Of a stretch of DNA of 64,000 nt, positions 10,837 to 20,553 are shown piece by piece. Numbering within the stretch: the stretch's first letter is position 1; every line of letters starts with the position of its first letter. Under the pieces are notes generated by a model that worked only from the letters and a program-made list of their open reading frames with translations, was not told the DNA's origin and searched no databases. The position numbers and the translations under genes are program-made. Source of the DNA: Lysobacterales bacterium PRO7 (lineage in GTDB: Bacteria; Pseudomonadota; Gammaproteobacteria; Xanthomonadales; Rhodanobacteraceae); NCBI GenBank assembly GCA_021404785.1, contig QWHH01000011.1, forward strand, positions 1 through 64,000, given 5' to 3'.

Positions 10837-12642
10837 TCAGGGTGGCAGTTCCAGCGCCGCCTCCACTTCGTTGCTTGCCGTCGTTTCGTGGCGCGCCTGC
10901 TGCTGCATCTTCCACAGCGCCGCATAACGCCCGCCGAGCGCGAGCAGGCTGGCGTGGGCGCCGCGTTCGGCGATGCGGCCGTGTTCGAGCACGATGATCT
11001 CGTCCGCATCGACAATCGTGGAGAGCCGATGCGCGATGATCAGGGTCGTGCGTGCGCGCGCAATCTCGGCCAACTCGCCCTGGATGATCTTCTCGGTACG
11101 CGTGTCGAGCGCGCTGGTGGCTTCGTCGAATACGAGGATCGCGGGATCTTTAAGCACCGTACGCGCGATCGCAACACGTTGTTTTTCGCCGCCGGACAAC
11201 TTCAGGCCGCGCTCGCCGACTTGGGTGTCGTATTTCTGCGGCAGCGACATCACGAAATCGTGGATGTGCGCGGCCTTTGCAGCAGCCTCGATTTCCTCGC
11301 GCGTCGCGTCGGTACGGCCGTAGGCGATGTTGTAGCAGATCGTGTCGTTGAACAGCACAGTATCCTGCGGCACGATGCCGATCGCCGCGCGCAAGGACTG
11401 CTGCGTCACATTGCGGATGTCCTGACCGTCGATCGTGATGCGTCCGCTGGATACATCGTAAAAACGGAACAGCAGACGCGACAGCGTGGATTTGCCAGCG
11501 CCGGTGGTGCCGACCACGGCCAGGGTCTTGCCGGACGGAATCGTGAAATCCACGTTGTGCAGGATCTGCCGCTGCGGATCGTAGGCGAACGAGACGTCCT
11601 CGAAGCGCACCTGCGCGCCGGCGATGTGCAGCGGCTGCACGCCCGGCGCGTCGCGCACTTCGGCGTGCTCGTCGAGCAGGGCGAACATGCGCTCCATGTC
11701 GATCGCGCCCTGCTTGATCTGACGGTAGGTGAAGCCGAGCATGTTCAGCGGAATCGACAGTTGCAGCAGCAAGGTGTTGACCAAGACGAGGTCGCCAACG
11801 CTAAGCTCGTGCGATACCACACCCCTGGCCGCCATCGCCATCAACACGGTCAGGCCGGCGGCGATCACCAGCGCCTGCGCGCTGTTGAGCACCGCAAGCG
11901 AGCTTTCGGTCTTCACCGCTGCGTCTTCATAGCGGCGCAATTCAGTGTCGTAGCGACGCGCTTCGAATTCCTCGTTGCCGAAATACTTCACCGTTTCGTA
12001 GTTGAGCAGGCTGTCGACCGCGCGCGCATTCGACAGGCTTTCTACCTCATTCATGGCGCGCACGCCGGCGGTGCGCCATTCGCTGATCCAGATCGTTGCA
12101 GCGATGTAGATCACCATGGTGGCGAGGGTCACGACGGCGTAGCGCCAGTCCAGCTCGCGCAACAACAGCGCGGTGACTAGGCCGATCTCGACCAGCGTCG
12201 GCAGGATGTTGAACACCACCCAGCCGAGCAGGTTGTACACGCCACGCGTGCCGCGCGAGATGTCGCGGCCGACGCCGCCGGTGTGGCGCTCCAGGTGAAA
12301 GCGCAGCGACAAGGCGTGCAGGTGACGAAACGCTTCCACGCCCGAGGAACGCATCGCGCGCTGCGCGACGCGTTCGAAGATCGTATCGCGCAATTGCCCG
12401 AACAGGGTGCCGACCAGACGCAACAGGCCGTAGCCGGCGATCAATGCGATCGGCACGGTCAGCATCGCGATGCGCGGATCCAGATGATCGACGATCGCCT
12501 TGAGCGACAGCGGCACGCCGATGGTGGCGATCTTGGCCACGATCAGCAGGCCCAGGGAAATCACGATGCGCCAGCCGTGCTCGCGCAGATAAGGCGTGAG
12601 CCGGCGCAGGGTTGAAGGAATCGAAGCGGAGGATTTATGCAT
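10837..12642 (-). CDS. ABC exporter half-transporter, Atm1/HMT type
   Basis: The 601-residue protein has a six-helix membrane domain (about 20-310) fused to an ATPase domain. The Walker A is GTTGAGKST at 378-386, the Q-loop IVPQD at 423-427, the signature LSGGEKQ at 482-488, Walker B ILVFDE at 502-507 and the H-loop AHRLST at 537-542. LSIPLNMLGFTYRQ in the last membrane helix is characteristic of the Atm1/HMT group, which moves glutathione-linked compounds and relieves heavy-metal stress in bacteria. It would work as a homodimer in the inner membrane. The substrate is inferred from family only, but metal-export genes lie about 3 kb away. Confidence 0.9.
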   Translation of the reverse strand: MHKSSASIPSTLRRLTPYLREHGWRIVISLGLLIVAKIATIGVPLSLKAIVDHLDPRIAMLTVPIALIAGYGLLRLVGTLFGQLRDTIFERVAQRAMRSSGVEAFRHLHALSLRFHLERHTGGVGRDISRGTRGVYNLLGWVVFNILPTLVEIGLVTALLLRELDWRYAVVTLATMVIYIAATIWISEWRTAGVRAMNEVESLSNARAVDSLLNYETVKYFGNEEFEARRYDTELRRYEDAAVKTESSLAVLNSAQALVIAAGLTVLMAMAARGVVSHELSVGDLVLVNTLLLQLSIPLNMLGFTYRQIKQGAIDMERMFALLDEHAEVRDAPGVQPLHIAGAQVRFEDVSFAYDPQRQILHNVDFTIPSGKTLAVVGTTGAGKSTLSRLLFRFYDVSSGRITIDGQDIRNVTQQSLRAAIGIVPQDTVLFNDTICYNIAYGRTDATREEIEAAAKAAHIHDFVMSLPQKYDTQVGERGLKLSGGEKQRVAIARTVLKDPAILVFDEATSALDTRTEKIIQGELAEIARARTTLIIAHRLSTIVDADEIIVLEHGRIAERGAHASLLALGGRYAALWKMQQQARHETTASNEVEAALELPP

Positions 12643-12732
12643 CGGATTCAGGTGTGGGCGATGACGGCGTTCGCAAGCCGCTGCGATTGTATCGGCGTAT
12701 GATCGAAAAACCGCAACCGCTGGAGAAATGCC

Positions 12733-13173
12733 ATGCGTATCGTCGTTGCCGCCGCCATTGCCTTGATGTGTACGTCAGTTATGGCGCAGGACGCGGCCAA
12801 ACCCGCCGCGATGGCCAATTTGGCAGCGCCGAAGGGCGCCAGTGTGTTCATCGTTTCGCCGAAAAATGGCGCGACGGTGGGTCAAGACGTGCATGTCGTG
12901 TTCGGCGCCAGCGGGATCAAGGTTGTCCCGGCCACTGACACCACGCCCGGAACCGGCCATCATCATCTGCTCATCGACGTCAAGGAACTGCCGCCGCTGG
13001 ATGCGCCGATTCCGGCCGACGCGCAGCACATCCACTATGGCAAGGGCCAGACCGAAGCCGATATCCATCTGGCGCCGGGCGACCACACCCTGCAACTGGA
13101 CTTCGCCGACTACCGGCACGTGCAGTTCGATCCGCCGCTGGTGTCGAAAAAGATCACGATTCATGTGAAGTGA
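12733..13173 (+). CDS. DUF4399 periplasmic protein
   Basis: The 146-residue protein has a clear signal peptide (about 1-19, cleaved after SVMA) and one DUF4399 domain. It contains a HHHLLIDV strand near residue 77 and a second His pair (AQHIHYGKGQT). The fold is probably an immunoglobulin-like beta sandwich exported to the periplasm. The clustered histidines could bind a metal, but that is inference. The start has a GGAGAAATGCC ribosome site. It is divergent from the Atm1-type gene, with 90 bases between the two starts. Confidence 0.8.
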   Translation: MRIVVAAAIALMCTSVMAQDAAKPAAMANLAAPKGASVFIVSPKNGATVGQDVHVVFGASGIKVVPATDTTPGTGHHHLLIDVKELPPLDAPIPADAQHIHYGKGQTEADIHLAPGDHTLQLDFADYRHVQFDPPLVSKKITIHVK

Positions 13174-13225
13174 TAGTTTTTGGCGCGCGCTTCCGTTAAT
13201 TGCAATTTTCGGATGGAGTGCGGCA

Positions 13226-14410
13226 ATGAACGTCAGCAGCATCGGATCTGCGTGGGTGGACGTGCTGTTCAAGCAACTCAGCATGTTGCTGATCATGCTG
13301 TCCGCCAACAGCGCGTTTGCAGTCGGCTTCAGCGCTACCGGTTCGCTAGCGACGGCGCGTCGTCTGCATACTGCTGTCACCTTGACCACGGGCAAAGTGC
13401 TGGTGGCGGGTGGGTACAGCGCCACCGGCAGCGATCTCAACAGCGCCGAGTTGTATGACCTGACGACGGGGCATTGGTCATCCGCTGGCACTTTTGCCGG
13501 ACCACGTTTTTGGCATGCCGCGAGTGCGCTGGCTGGCGGCAAGGCATTGGTGATTGGTGGGCATAATAACAGTGCAACAAACGGCGTCTTGAATAGCGTC
13601 GAACTCTACGATTCGGCGCAAAGCCTGCAAAACGCATGGAATCCGACTGGTTCTCTCGGTACTGCGCGATTCAACTTTACCGCCACCTTGTTACAGTCAG
13701 GCAAGGTGCTGGTGGTAGGCGGTCAAGATGACGCCGGCGACGTATTCAGCAGTTGCGAGCTTTACGATCCGACGACGGGGCAGTGGACAGCGACAAACGG
13801 ATTCCTCGGCACGGCGCGCGATTCGCACACCGCCACGCTATTGGTCTCGGGCAACGTGTTGGTGGTTGGCGGCTTTGGCAGTAGCGGAAGTTCCTTGAAA
13901 ACTGCCGAGGTATACGACCCCGTCGCCGATTCCTGGACGCCGACCGCCAATTCGCTTTCGGACTATCGGGTGAATCATGCGGCGACTCTGCTGCCATCCG
14001 GCAAAGTGTTGGTAACCGGTGGGCAGGGGCCGCTCTCAAGCGCTGAGTTGTACGACCCTGCCTCGAATACCTGGTCGTCCGCCCAGTCCATGCACGATGC
14101 CCGGCAAGATCACACGTCAACGCTTCTGCCAATCGGACTGGTGCTGGTGGCGGGAGGTGATCAGGGATCGACCGCCTTGATCGGCGCTGAGTTGTACGAT
14201 CCGGTGTCGAATTCGTGGTCGAACGCCGGCAGCCTTGTCACGGCGCGCGAAAACCATACCGCCAATCTGCTACCGAACGGGCTGGTGCTGATCACTGGCG
14301 GCTCCACGTCAGTTGCCAGTGGAGGCACGACGCTCGGCAGCACCGAGTTGTACACCGCCGATCGGATCTTCGCGAACAACTTCGACGGAACGCAGACGAA
14401 GTATCCCTGA
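13226..14410 (+). CDS. Secreted seven-blade kelch beta-propeller protein
   Basis: The 394-residue protein carries a late signal peptide (hydrophobic core LLIMLSANSAFA at about 21-32). Seven kelch blades follow, each with a glycine pair: VLVAGGYS, ALVIGGHN, VLVVGGQD, VLVVGGFG, VLVTGGQG, VLVAGGDQ and VLITGGST, separated by SAELYDPATNTW-like strands. Seven copies fit one closed propeller. The C-terminus RIFANNFDGTQ resembles a short IF..(G/N)F(D/E) tail I associate with secreted Xanthomonadales proteins; that link is unverified. The start has GGAG in good position. Binding partner and role are unknown. Confidence 0.85.
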   Translation: MNVSSIGSAWVDVLFKQLSMLLIMLSANSAFAVGFSATGSLATARRLHTAVTLTTGKVLVAGGYSATGSDLNSAELYDLTTGHWSSAGTFAGPRFWHAASALAGGKALVIGGHNNSATNGVLNSVELYDSAQSLQNAWNPTGSLGTARFNFTATLLQSGKVLVVGGQDDAGDVFSSCELYDPTTGQWTATNGFLGTARDSHTATLLVSGNVLVVGGFGSSGSSLKTAEVYDPVADSWTPTANSLSDYRVNHAATLLPSGKVLVTGGQGPLSSAELYDPASNTWSSAQSMHDARQDHTSTLLPIGLVLVAGGDQGSTALIGAELYDPVSNSWSNAGSLVTARENHTANLLPNGLVLITGGSTSVASGGTTLGSTELYTADRIFANNFDGTQTKYP

Positions 14411-14416
14411 CGATTT

Positions 14417-16420
14417 TTATTTCGATAAGTCGACCGCATACACCGCCGTGCCATCGCCGTTGTCCTTGACCAGCGCGACGTTGTCAATGCCATCGTCATG
14501 TGCGATGTCGAGCTTGCCGGCGGCGGAAGTGAAGATCACCGGACCTGCGGTTTTGACTTTCGCGAAATGCCAGTTGCGCATAGCGCCGAAGTCCTTGCGC
14601 GTGATCTCGCGCGCCGCGCGCACGTAGTCGATCAGCACATCGCGATTCGCGTCGGGCGCGAACAGCACCACATTGCTGCCGTCGAGTCCGGGGAATCCGC
14701 CGCCGCCGCTGGCGCGGTAGTTGTTGGTCACGACGATGAAGGGCGTCTCTGGGTTCAGCGGCTGGCCGGCATAACGCAGATCCACGATGCGCTCGCCGAC
14801 CGGCCTGGTCACGTCGATGGTGTAGGTCAGGGCGCCCCCGCTTGAATCGGCTTGCAACACGTCGAAGTTGTAGGTCGGATAACGCCGGTTGATGAGTTCC
14901 TGCGGTTCCTTTTTTGCCGGATCGATGCGGTTGAACCACTGCGCGGATTTCTCCAGCCACGCTTTCACCCCGGCACCGGTGATCTTCACTGCGGTCAGGG
15001 TGTTCGGATAGAGGTAGAGGTCGGCCGCGTTGTTGATCGCGAGCGGGCCGGCCGGTACGTCGGTGTAGTCGTTCGGTCCGCCGAAGCCGGCCTTGAACGG
15101 CGCGGCGGCGGACAGCACCGGGACGTCGCGGTACTGCGGCAGGTTCGCCCGGATGTACTTTTGCACATAGTCGCGCTGCGCGGTGCTGACCAGCGTCAGC
15201 GCCGAGGTATCGCCCGCGGCGACGAAGTACGTGGTCATCGCGAAATCGCTGCGTCCGATCGGTGTCTTGACGTAGGCGATGGTGGCCGCGTGTTCCGGCG
15301 CGACGATCTGCGCGATGCCCTCGTCGGGTTCGACGGCGGACTTGCCGCGCGGCTCGACCAGGCGCACTTCCGAGTGCGTCGCGCCGCGATCCACCTGCCA
15401 ACGCCCGTTGGTGTGGACGAGGTGCAGGTCGATCACGCCGATGGCCTTGCCGAAGAAATCGCCCATCACCGTCGGCACGCCGTTGACGAAGCCGCGTTCG
15501 TTGTCCACGTCGGGCATGTGCGCGTAATGCGATTTTGCATTGCCGGGATCGGGGAAGATCTGGTGCGAGTGGCCGGTGAGCATGACGTCGATGCCCGGCA
15601 CCTGGGCCAGGTACCAGTCCGCGTTTTCCATTTCCGGCGTGTACGGTGCGGTGTTGATGCCGCCATGGACGATGGCAACGACGATGTCCGCGCCGGCCTT
15701 GCGTACTTCCGGCACGTATTTCCTGGCCGCCTCGACCACACCCATCACCGTGACCTTGCCCTCGAGGTTGCGCTTGTCCCAATTCAGGATCGGCGGCGGC
15801 GTGAACCCGACCACGCCAACCCGGATCGTCGCCTCGCGCTCACTGCCGTCCGGCGCGTGCACGCGGATCGTGCGCGTGAGGATGCGCCACGGCGCGTACA
15901 GCGGTTTGCCGGTTTGCGCGCTGAAAACGTTCGCCAGCACGAGCGGATAATCCGGGCCTTTGCAATGCTCGACCGGAACGCCGCTCGCATCGAATGCGGT
16001 GCCAGTGACTTGGCTCAAAAAGGGCAGACCGTAATTGAATTCGTGGTTGCCGATGGTGCCGGCATCGTAATGCAGCGTATCCATCGCCTTGTAGATCGCC
16101 AATTCCTGGTCGCAGGCAGGCTTCTTCACCAACGCCTGGTAATCCGCCAGCGCGGTGCCCTGGATGGTGTCGCCGGCGTCGAACAGCAAGGTGTTGGCAA
16201 ATTCGGTGCGTGCCTGGCGGATCAGTGTCGCCGCGCGTTCCAGGCCAAGGCTGTCGTCTTCCGCGAGCTTGTAATAGTCGTAGCTCATCACGTTTGAATG
16301 CAGATCGGTGGTCTCCAGCACGCCGATCTGCGCGCGCGTGCCGTCGGCGGGACGTTGTGAAATCGGTGCGCAGGCAGCGAGGCTGATGGCACAGACGAGC
16401 AGAAGTACGATGTGTTTCAT
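14417..16420 (-). CDS. cpdB: 2',3'-cyclic-nucleotide 2'-phosphodiesterase/3'-nucleotidase lipoprotein
   Basis: The 667-residue periplasmic enzyme opens cyclic nucleotides and removes 3'-phosphate, allowing use of external nucleotides. A lipobox SLAAC places the lipidated cysteine at C17, so it is membrane-anchored rather than free. The metallophosphatase domain shows ETTDLHSNV near 37-45, DAGDTIQGT and GNHEFNYG, followed by [10 protein letters not shown]. The C-terminal 5'-nucleotidase domain covers about 380-660. Length is normal for CpdB. It is divergent from gltX, with 79 bases between. Confidence 0.93.
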   Translation of the reverse strand: MKHIVLLLVCAISLAACAPISQRPADGTRAQIGVLETTDLHSNVMSYDYYKLAEDDSLGLERAATLIRQARTEFANTLLFDAGDTIQGTALADYQALVKKPACDQELAIYKAMDTLHYDAGTIGNHEFNYGLPFLSQVTGTAFDASGVPVEHCKGPDYPLVLANVFSAQTGKPLYAPWRILTRTIRVHAPDGSEREATIRVGVVGFTPPPILNWDKRNLEGKVTVMGVVEAARKYVPEVRKAGADIVVAIVHGGINTAPYTPEMENADWYLAQVPGIDVMLTGHSHQIFPDPGNAKSHYAHMPDVDNERGFVNGVPTVMGDFFGKAIGVIDLHLVHTNGRWQVDRGATHSEVRLVEPRGKSAVEPDEGIAQIVAPEHAATIAYVKTPIGRSDFAMTTYFVAAGDTSALTLVSTAQRDYVQKYIRANLPQYRDVPVLSAAAPFKAGFGGPNDYTDVPAGPLAINNAADLYLYPNTLTAVKITGAGVKAWLEKSAQWFNRIDPAKKEPQELINRRYPTYNFDVLQADSSGGALTYTIDVTRPVGERIVDLRYAGQPLNPETPFIVVTNNYRASGGGGFPGLDGSNVVLFAPDANRDVLIDYVRAAREITRKDFGAMRNWHFAKVKTAGPVIFTSAAGKLDIAHDDGIDNVALVKDNGDGTAVYAVDLSK

Positions 16421-16499
16421 GGCAGGGCGAGGCAGGGGACTGATCCCGGATTATCGCGCATCTGCTAACCTTGCAGGCCGCTCCCGCAAGATTTTTACA

Positions 16500-17903
16500 A
16501 TGACCGTTCGCACCCGCTTCGCTCCCAGTCCCACCGGCTTCCTGCACATTGGCGGCGCACGCACCGCGCTGTACTGCTGGCTGGAAGCGCGCCATCGCGG
16601 CGGCCAGTTCATCCTGCGCGTCGAGGACACCGACCGTGAGCGTTCCACCGACGAAGCGGTGAAAGCCATTCTCGACGGCATGAACTGGCTGGGTCTGGAT
16701 CACGACGAAGGCCCGTTTTATCAGACCCTGCGGATGGATCGCTACACCAAGGTGGCCGAAGATCTCGTGCGTGCAGGCAAGGCCTACTACGCCTACGAGA
16801 CCAAGGATGAACTGGAAGCGATGCGCGCGCGCCAGATGGAACAGAACATCAAGCCGCGTTATGCCGGCAAGTACCGCGACGAGAACGCGCCGTTGCGCGA
16901 CGATCCGAACCGCGTGATCCGTTTTCGCAATCCGGCGTCGGGTTCGGTCGTGTTCAACGACAAGGTCAAGGGTCGCATCGAGTGGAGCAACGAAGAACTC
17001 GATGATCTGGTGATGGTGCGTTCCGACGGATTTCCGACCTACAACTTCGCTGTCGTCGTCGACGACATCGACATGCGCGTGAATGAAGTGATCCGCGGCG
17101 ACGATCATGTCAACAACACGCCGCGCCAGATCAACATCTACAACGCGCTCGACGCGGAAATCCCCGAGTTCGCGCATCTGCCGATGATCCTGGGTCCGGA
17201 CGGACAGAAGCTGTCGAAGCGTCACGGCGCAGTCAGCGTGATGCAGTATCGCGACGACGGCTTTTTGCCGCATGCCGTGCTCAATTACCTGGTGCGGCTG
17301 GGCTGGTCGCACGGCGACCAGGAAATCTTTTCGATCCAGGAAATGATCGACCTGTTTGACGTTGCCGACGTCAACAAGGCGGCGTCGCGCTTCGACGTCG
17401 AGAAACTTTCCTGGCTCAACCAGCATTACCTCAAGACAGGCGATCCCGAAGCGCTGGCGCCGGAACTGGAATGGCAGTTGCGCCAGCAGGGCTACGATCC
17501 GGCGCATGGCCCGCGTGCGACCGACGTGGTCGTGGCGTTGCGCGACCGCGCGCGGACGCTCAAGGAAATGGCCGACAAGGCCAGCATCTGGTACGGGCCG
17601 ATCACGCAGTGGGACGATGCCGCCGTGGCCAAGCACCTGAAGACGCCGAAGGCCGGCGCGGCGTTGACTGCCGCTCACGAACAGCTGGCGATCGTGCCGC
17701 AATGGAGCGTCGAGGCCGTGCACAAGGCGATCGAAGCGGCTGCCGCTGCGATCGGCGAGGGCATGGGCAAGGTTGCGCAGCCGCTGCGCGTGGCGATGAC
17801 CGGCACGCAGGTGTCGCCGTCGATCGATCACACCGTGTATCTGGCCGGACGCGAACGCGCGCTCAAGCGTATCGAAGATGCATTGGCAAAAACCGGCGCA
17901 TAA
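16500..17903 (+). CDS. gltX: Glutamyl-tRNA synthetase
   Basis: The 467-residue cytoplasmic class I synthetase charges tRNA-Glu. The ATP-binding signature is [10 protein letters not shown] at residues 16-25 and the KMSKS equivalent is KLSKRHG at about 237-243. The N-terminus [19 protein letters not shown] is typical, so ATG 16500 is preferred over in-frame starts upstream that extend into the cpdB promoter side. No clear Shine-Dalgarno is seen (TTTTTACA precedes the ATG). The following gene begins 9 bases after the stop. Confidence 0.97.
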   Translation: MTVRTRFAPSPTGFLHIGGARTALYCWLEARHRGGQFILRVEDTDRERSTDEAVKAILDGMNWLGLDHDEGPFYQTLRMDRYTKVAEDLVRAGKAYYAYETKDELEAMRARQMEQNIKPRYAGKYRDENAPLRDDPNRVIRFRNPASGSVVFNDKVKGRIEWSNEELDDLVMVRSDGFPTYNFAVVVDDIDMRVNEVIRGDDHVNNTPRQINIYNALDAEIPEFAHLPMILGPDGQKLSKRHGAVSVMQYRDDGFLPHAVLNYLVRLGWSHGDQEIFSIQEMIDLFDVADVNKAASRFDVEKLSWLNQHYLKTGDPEALAPELEWQLRQQGYDPAHGPRATDVVVALRDRARTLKEMADKASIWYGPITQWDDAAVAKHLKTPKAGAALTAAHEQLAIVPQWSVEAVHKAIEAAAAAIGEGMGKVAQPLRVAMTGTQVSPSIDHTVYLAGRERALKRIEDALAKTGA

Positions 17904-17912
17904 TCTGCGGCC

Positions 17913-18281
17913 ATGTCTTGTGATTTATCCGCGCTGACGAATCTGGATCCGACTGATCCGGATGCCGCGCAGCGCCTGCTCGATCAATGCACGCAAACCT
18001 TGACCGATCCGTCGTTGTGGATCTGGGCGATCGTTTTTACTGTCGTCTGTGCAGCGGTCGGCGCGTTGATCGGCAAGTACAAGAATGCGGTAGTGCGCGA
18101 TACCTTGCTTGGCTTGGCGTTCGGCCCGATTGGCTGGATCATTTCGCTGGTGCTGCCGGCACAGAAGCCGAAGCCATTGTGCCCACAGTGTCGCAAACCA
18201 GTGGATGCAGACGACAAGCACTGCCGGCATTGCGGAGTGGCATTGCGCGCCGGTGCTAAGATCGGCACCGGTAAGCCTTGA
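17913..18281 (+). CDS. Small membrane protein with C-terminal zinc ribbon
   Basis: The 122-residue protein has two membrane segments (about 36-54 and 65-82), then a double-CXXC zinc ribbon, CPQCRKPVDADDKHCRHCG, at about 90-108. The ribbon would face the cytoplasm if the N-terminus is inside. No function is known to me for this arrangement. It lies between gltX and zur with gaps of 9 and 31 bases, so co-transcription with zur is likely, and a link to zinc status is possible but unproven. Confidence 0.75.
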   Translation: MSCDLSALTNLDPTDPDAAQRLLDQCTQTLTDPSLWIWAIVFTVVCAAVGALIGKYKNAVVRDTLLGLAFGPIGWIISLVLPAQKPKPLCPQCRKPVDADDKHCRHCGVALRAGAKIGTGKP

Positions 18282-18312
18282 AGCGGCGCAGTGCCGCCAC
18301 GATCTGAAGGCC

Positions 18313-18792
18313 ATGTCCGCCAAACCTGCCAGTACCGCACACCATCATCACGCGCACAATGCGAAGGGCTTCGTGCGCGAGGTATCCGCCGCATGCACCC
18401 AACGCGGCCTGCGCCTGACCGAAATCCGCATGCAAGTGCTGGAACTGATTGCGGCATCCGAAAAGCCTATCAAAGCCTACGATCTGCTCGATCGACTCAA
18501 GGACGCTCGCAGCAACGCCGCGCCGCCTACGGTCTACCGCGCGCTGGATTTTCTGATCGACAACGGCTTCATCCACAAATTGCAGTCGATCAACGCCTAC
18601 GTGAGCTGTCATCACCCCAGCGTCGTGCATCAGGTTCCGTTCCTGATCTGTGACCAGTGCGAATCGGCCACGGAAATCTGCGACGAACGCGTTTCCGGCA
18701 TGCTCGCCGACCAGGCCCGGTCATTGGGCTTTCGCGCCCGTGCGCAGACGCTAGAAGTCCACGGTATCTGCAAGCATTGTGCAACGCATTGA
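18313..18792 (+). CDS. zur: Fur-family zinc uptake regulator
   Basis: The 159-residue DNA-binding repressor senses zinc. A His-rich N-terminus (AHHHHAHNAK) precedes a winged-helix domain (about 25-95, with APPTVYRALDFLIDNG as the recognition region). The dimerisation domain carries SCHHPSVVHQ, CDQC and CKHC motifs, the structural zinc site typical of Zur rather than Fur. ATG 18313 has GAAGG upstream; an open extension toward 18109 overlaps the previous gene and is discarded. Genes for a MerC-like protein and a zinc-type CDF exporter follow directly, and a Zur-box-like sequence lies before the first. Confidence 0.9.
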   Translation: MSAKPASTAHHHHAHNAKGFVREVSAACTQRGLRLTEIRMQVLELIAASEKPIKAYDLLDRLKDARSNAAPPTVYRALDFLIDNGFIHKLQSINAYVSCHHPSVVHQVPFLICDQCESATEICDERVSGMLADQARSLGFRARAQTLEVHGICKHCATH

Positions 18793-18834
18793 TAGGTAAA
18801 GTTTTGCGCGAGTTGTTCGTGCAAGTCAGTGCGT

Positions 18835-18853
18835 TATGTTATATTGTATCCAT
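18835..18853 (+). promoter_or_regulatory. Putative Zur box overlapping the merC-like start codon
   Basis: The sequence TATGTTATATTGTATCCAT matches 14 of 19 positions of the enterobacterial Zur consensus as I recall it (AATGTTATAWTATAACATT). It lies 43 bases after the zur stop and runs into the ATG of the next gene, where binding would block transcription or its start. The local AT-richness stands out from the GC-rich surroundings. No experimental support. Confidence 0.45.
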
Positions 18854-19295
18854 GTCGCTTCATTCCCGTAGCCTAACCCGGCCAGTCTACGCATTGGCTG
18901 ACACCGCCGACCGCGTGGGTGCGACGGCGTCGTTGTTGTGCGCGATCCACTGCGCGGCGTTGCCATTCGTTTTGGCATTGCTACCGGCCATCGGACTCGG
19001 CTTTCTCGCCAGTCACGGCTTCGAACGCGGGTTCATCGCCTGTGCGAGCGTGTTGGCCATCGTCATGGTCGTCGCAGGCTACCGTCGCCACCGCGCCGCG
19101 CGCGTATTCGCCTTGCTCGTGCCCGGGTTGTTGATGCTGTGGATCGGCGGTTTTGCCTTCGATCTTGCCCACGCCACGTTCTCGCACTCGCTACTCGTCG
19201 TTGCCGGCGGCATCTGCGTTTCGCTTGCGCATGTACTCAACCTGCGTCTCGCACGCACGCATGGGCCCGATTGCGATTGTGTAACGCCGGCTTGA
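18852..19295 (+). CDS. MerC-domain membrane protein
   Basis: The 147-residue inner-membrane protein has about four membrane helices. The first holds LLCAIHCAALPF, the Cys-x-x-His-Cys pattern of MerC-type metal uptake proteins. The C-terminus ends DCDC, a possible second metal site. MerC was first described in mercury uptake, but there are no mer genes here. Its place after zur and a Zur-box-like site suggests a zinc role, which is inference. The ATG at 18852 overlaps that site. The CDF gene starts 38 bases after its stop. Confidence 0.8.
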   Translation: MSLHSRSLTRPVYALADTADRVGATASLLCAIHCAALPFVLALLPAIGLGFLASHGFERGFIACASVLAIVMVVAGYRRHRAARVFALLVPGLLMLWIGGFAFDLAHATFSHSLLVVAGGICVSLAHVLNLRLARTHGPDCDCVTPA

Positions 19296-19333
19296 ACGCC
19301 TAGGATTCGCGCACCTCGACTTCGGCGGCGCGC

Positions 19334-20266
19334 ATGGCGCACGCGCATTCCCATACCGGTCACACGCATCATGGTCACCATCACCGCGCATCCGGCGGCA
19401 ATGCGTCGCGCCTTCTGATTGCTTTCGTCCTGACCTTGCTGACCCTGTTCGCCGAAGCGCTCGGCGGCTGGTTGTCCGGATCGCTCGCCCTGCTTGCCGA
19501 TGCCGGCCACATGCTGGTGGACGCCGCCGCCTTGCTGCTGGCTTGGGGTGGAGCGCATATCGCGCGGCGGCCCGCAGATGCGCGGCGCAGTTTCGGCTAT
19601 GCGCGCATGGAAGTGCTGGCCGGTTACACCAATGCCTTGGCCCAGTTCGCATTGACGGCATGGATCGTGTATGAGGCCATCGAGCGTCTGTCGGCACCGA
19701 ACCCGATTCAATCAGGATTGATGCTGATCGTCGCCGTGGCGGGATTGCTGGTCAACGCGCTCGTGCTGCGCGTGATCGGTGCGCATGCGCACGACGACGT
19801 GAACGCGGCCAGTGCGCGCCTGCATGTGCTTGGCGACATGCTCGGCTCGCTCGCGGCCGTGGCCGCGGCACTGTTGATCCGGTATTTGGGTTGGCTCGCA
19901 GCCGATCCTGCGCTTTCGATTTTCGTGGCACTGCTGATTCTCGGCAATGCCTGGAACCTGTTGCGCCGCAGCGCCCACATCCTGCTCGAAGGCACGCCCG
20001 AGGACGTGCACGCCGCCGACGTGGCCGGGACGATCGAACGCGAAACCGGGATCGCCGGCGTGCATCACGTACACATCTGGCAGATTGCCGGCGGCCAGCG
20101 CATCGCGACCCTGCACGCGCGCGTGGCGCGCGATGCCGAATCTGGCGTTGCGCTGGTCGCGATCGAGCAGGTGTTGCGCGAGCGTTTCGGCATCGCGCAC
20201 GCGACGATCCAGATCGAGCAAGGCGAGCATTGCGCCGGCGAGGAATGCCGCCGACACCGGCAGTGA
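19334..20266 (+). CDS. Cation diffusion facilitator, zinc-type (CzcD/ZitB-like)
   Basis: The 310-residue antiporter exports divalent metal from the cytoplasm. It has a His-rich N-terminus (AHAHSHTGHTHHGHHH), six membrane helices with the paired metal motifs ALLADAGHMLVD and LHVLGDMLGS (both HxxxD-type, consistent with Zn rather than Mn), and a cytoplasmic domain with VHHVHIWQI. Family knowledge places zinc (also Cd, Co) as substrate. It follows zur and the MerC-like gene on the same strand, giving a plausible zinc homeostasis unit of sensor plus membrane proteins. Uptake and export genes would respond oppositely, so a single operon logic is not certain. Confidence 0.9.
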   Translation: MAHAHSHTGHTHHGHHHRASGGNASRLLIAFVLTLLTLFAEALGGWLSGSLALLADAGHMLVDAAALLLAWGGAHIARRPADARRSFGYARMEVLAGYTNALAQFALTAWIVYEAIERLSAPNPIQSGLMLIVAVAGLLVNALVLRVIGAHAHDDVNAASARLHVLGDMLGSLAAVAAALLIRYLGWLAADPALSIFVALLILGNAWNLLRRSAHILLEGTPEDVHAADVAGTIERETGIAGVHHVHIWQIAGGQRIATLHARVARDAESGVALVAIEQVLRERFGIAHATIQIEQGEHCAGEECRRHRQ

Positions 20267-20319
20267 GGCGTGATAAGCTACGCGCCCGCAATTCATCAAA
20301 ACTATTCGGAGTACCCACG

Positions 20320-20502
20320 ATGGGCAGAGGCGACCGCAAGACACGCAAGGGCAAGATAGCGATCCGCAGCTACGGCAACGCGCGTCCGCGCAAGGCCGCG
20401 ACCAAGGCCGGCGGCACGGTGAAGAAGGCCGCTCCGGCCAAGGCTGCCGTGAAGAAGGCTGCTCCGGCCGCGAAGAAGGCGGCGCCGAAGAAATCGGCCT
20501 GA
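20320..20502 (+). CDS. 30S ribosomal protein THX with Ala/Lys-rich tail
   Basis: The 60-residue basic protein opens MGRGDRKTRKGKIAIRSYGN, matching the small ribosomal protein THX that buries itself in the head of the 30S subunit. The tail is made of KKAAPAK-type repeats (residues 34-60), like histone H1-type low-complexity extensions, and is longer than the core protein needs. An intrinsic terminator follows at 20522. The start ATG is the only one that gives the conserved N-terminus. Confidence 0.85.
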   Translation: MGRGDRKTRKGKIAIRSYGNARPRKAATKAGGTVKKAAPAKAAVKKAAPAAKKAAPKKSA

Positions 20503-20521
20503 GATCGTCTTCCACGCCCCG

Positions 20522-20549
20522 AAAAACCCCGCCGAGTGCGGGGTTTTTT
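20522..20549 (+). terminator. Intrinsic terminator, bidirectional
   Basis: A GC stem CCCCGC/GCGGGG with loop CGAGT is flanked by an A run on the left and a T run on the right, so it works for THX on the plus strand and for hutI, which ends at 20554 on the minus strand. Confidence 0.9.
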
Positions 20550-20553
20550 GTTT

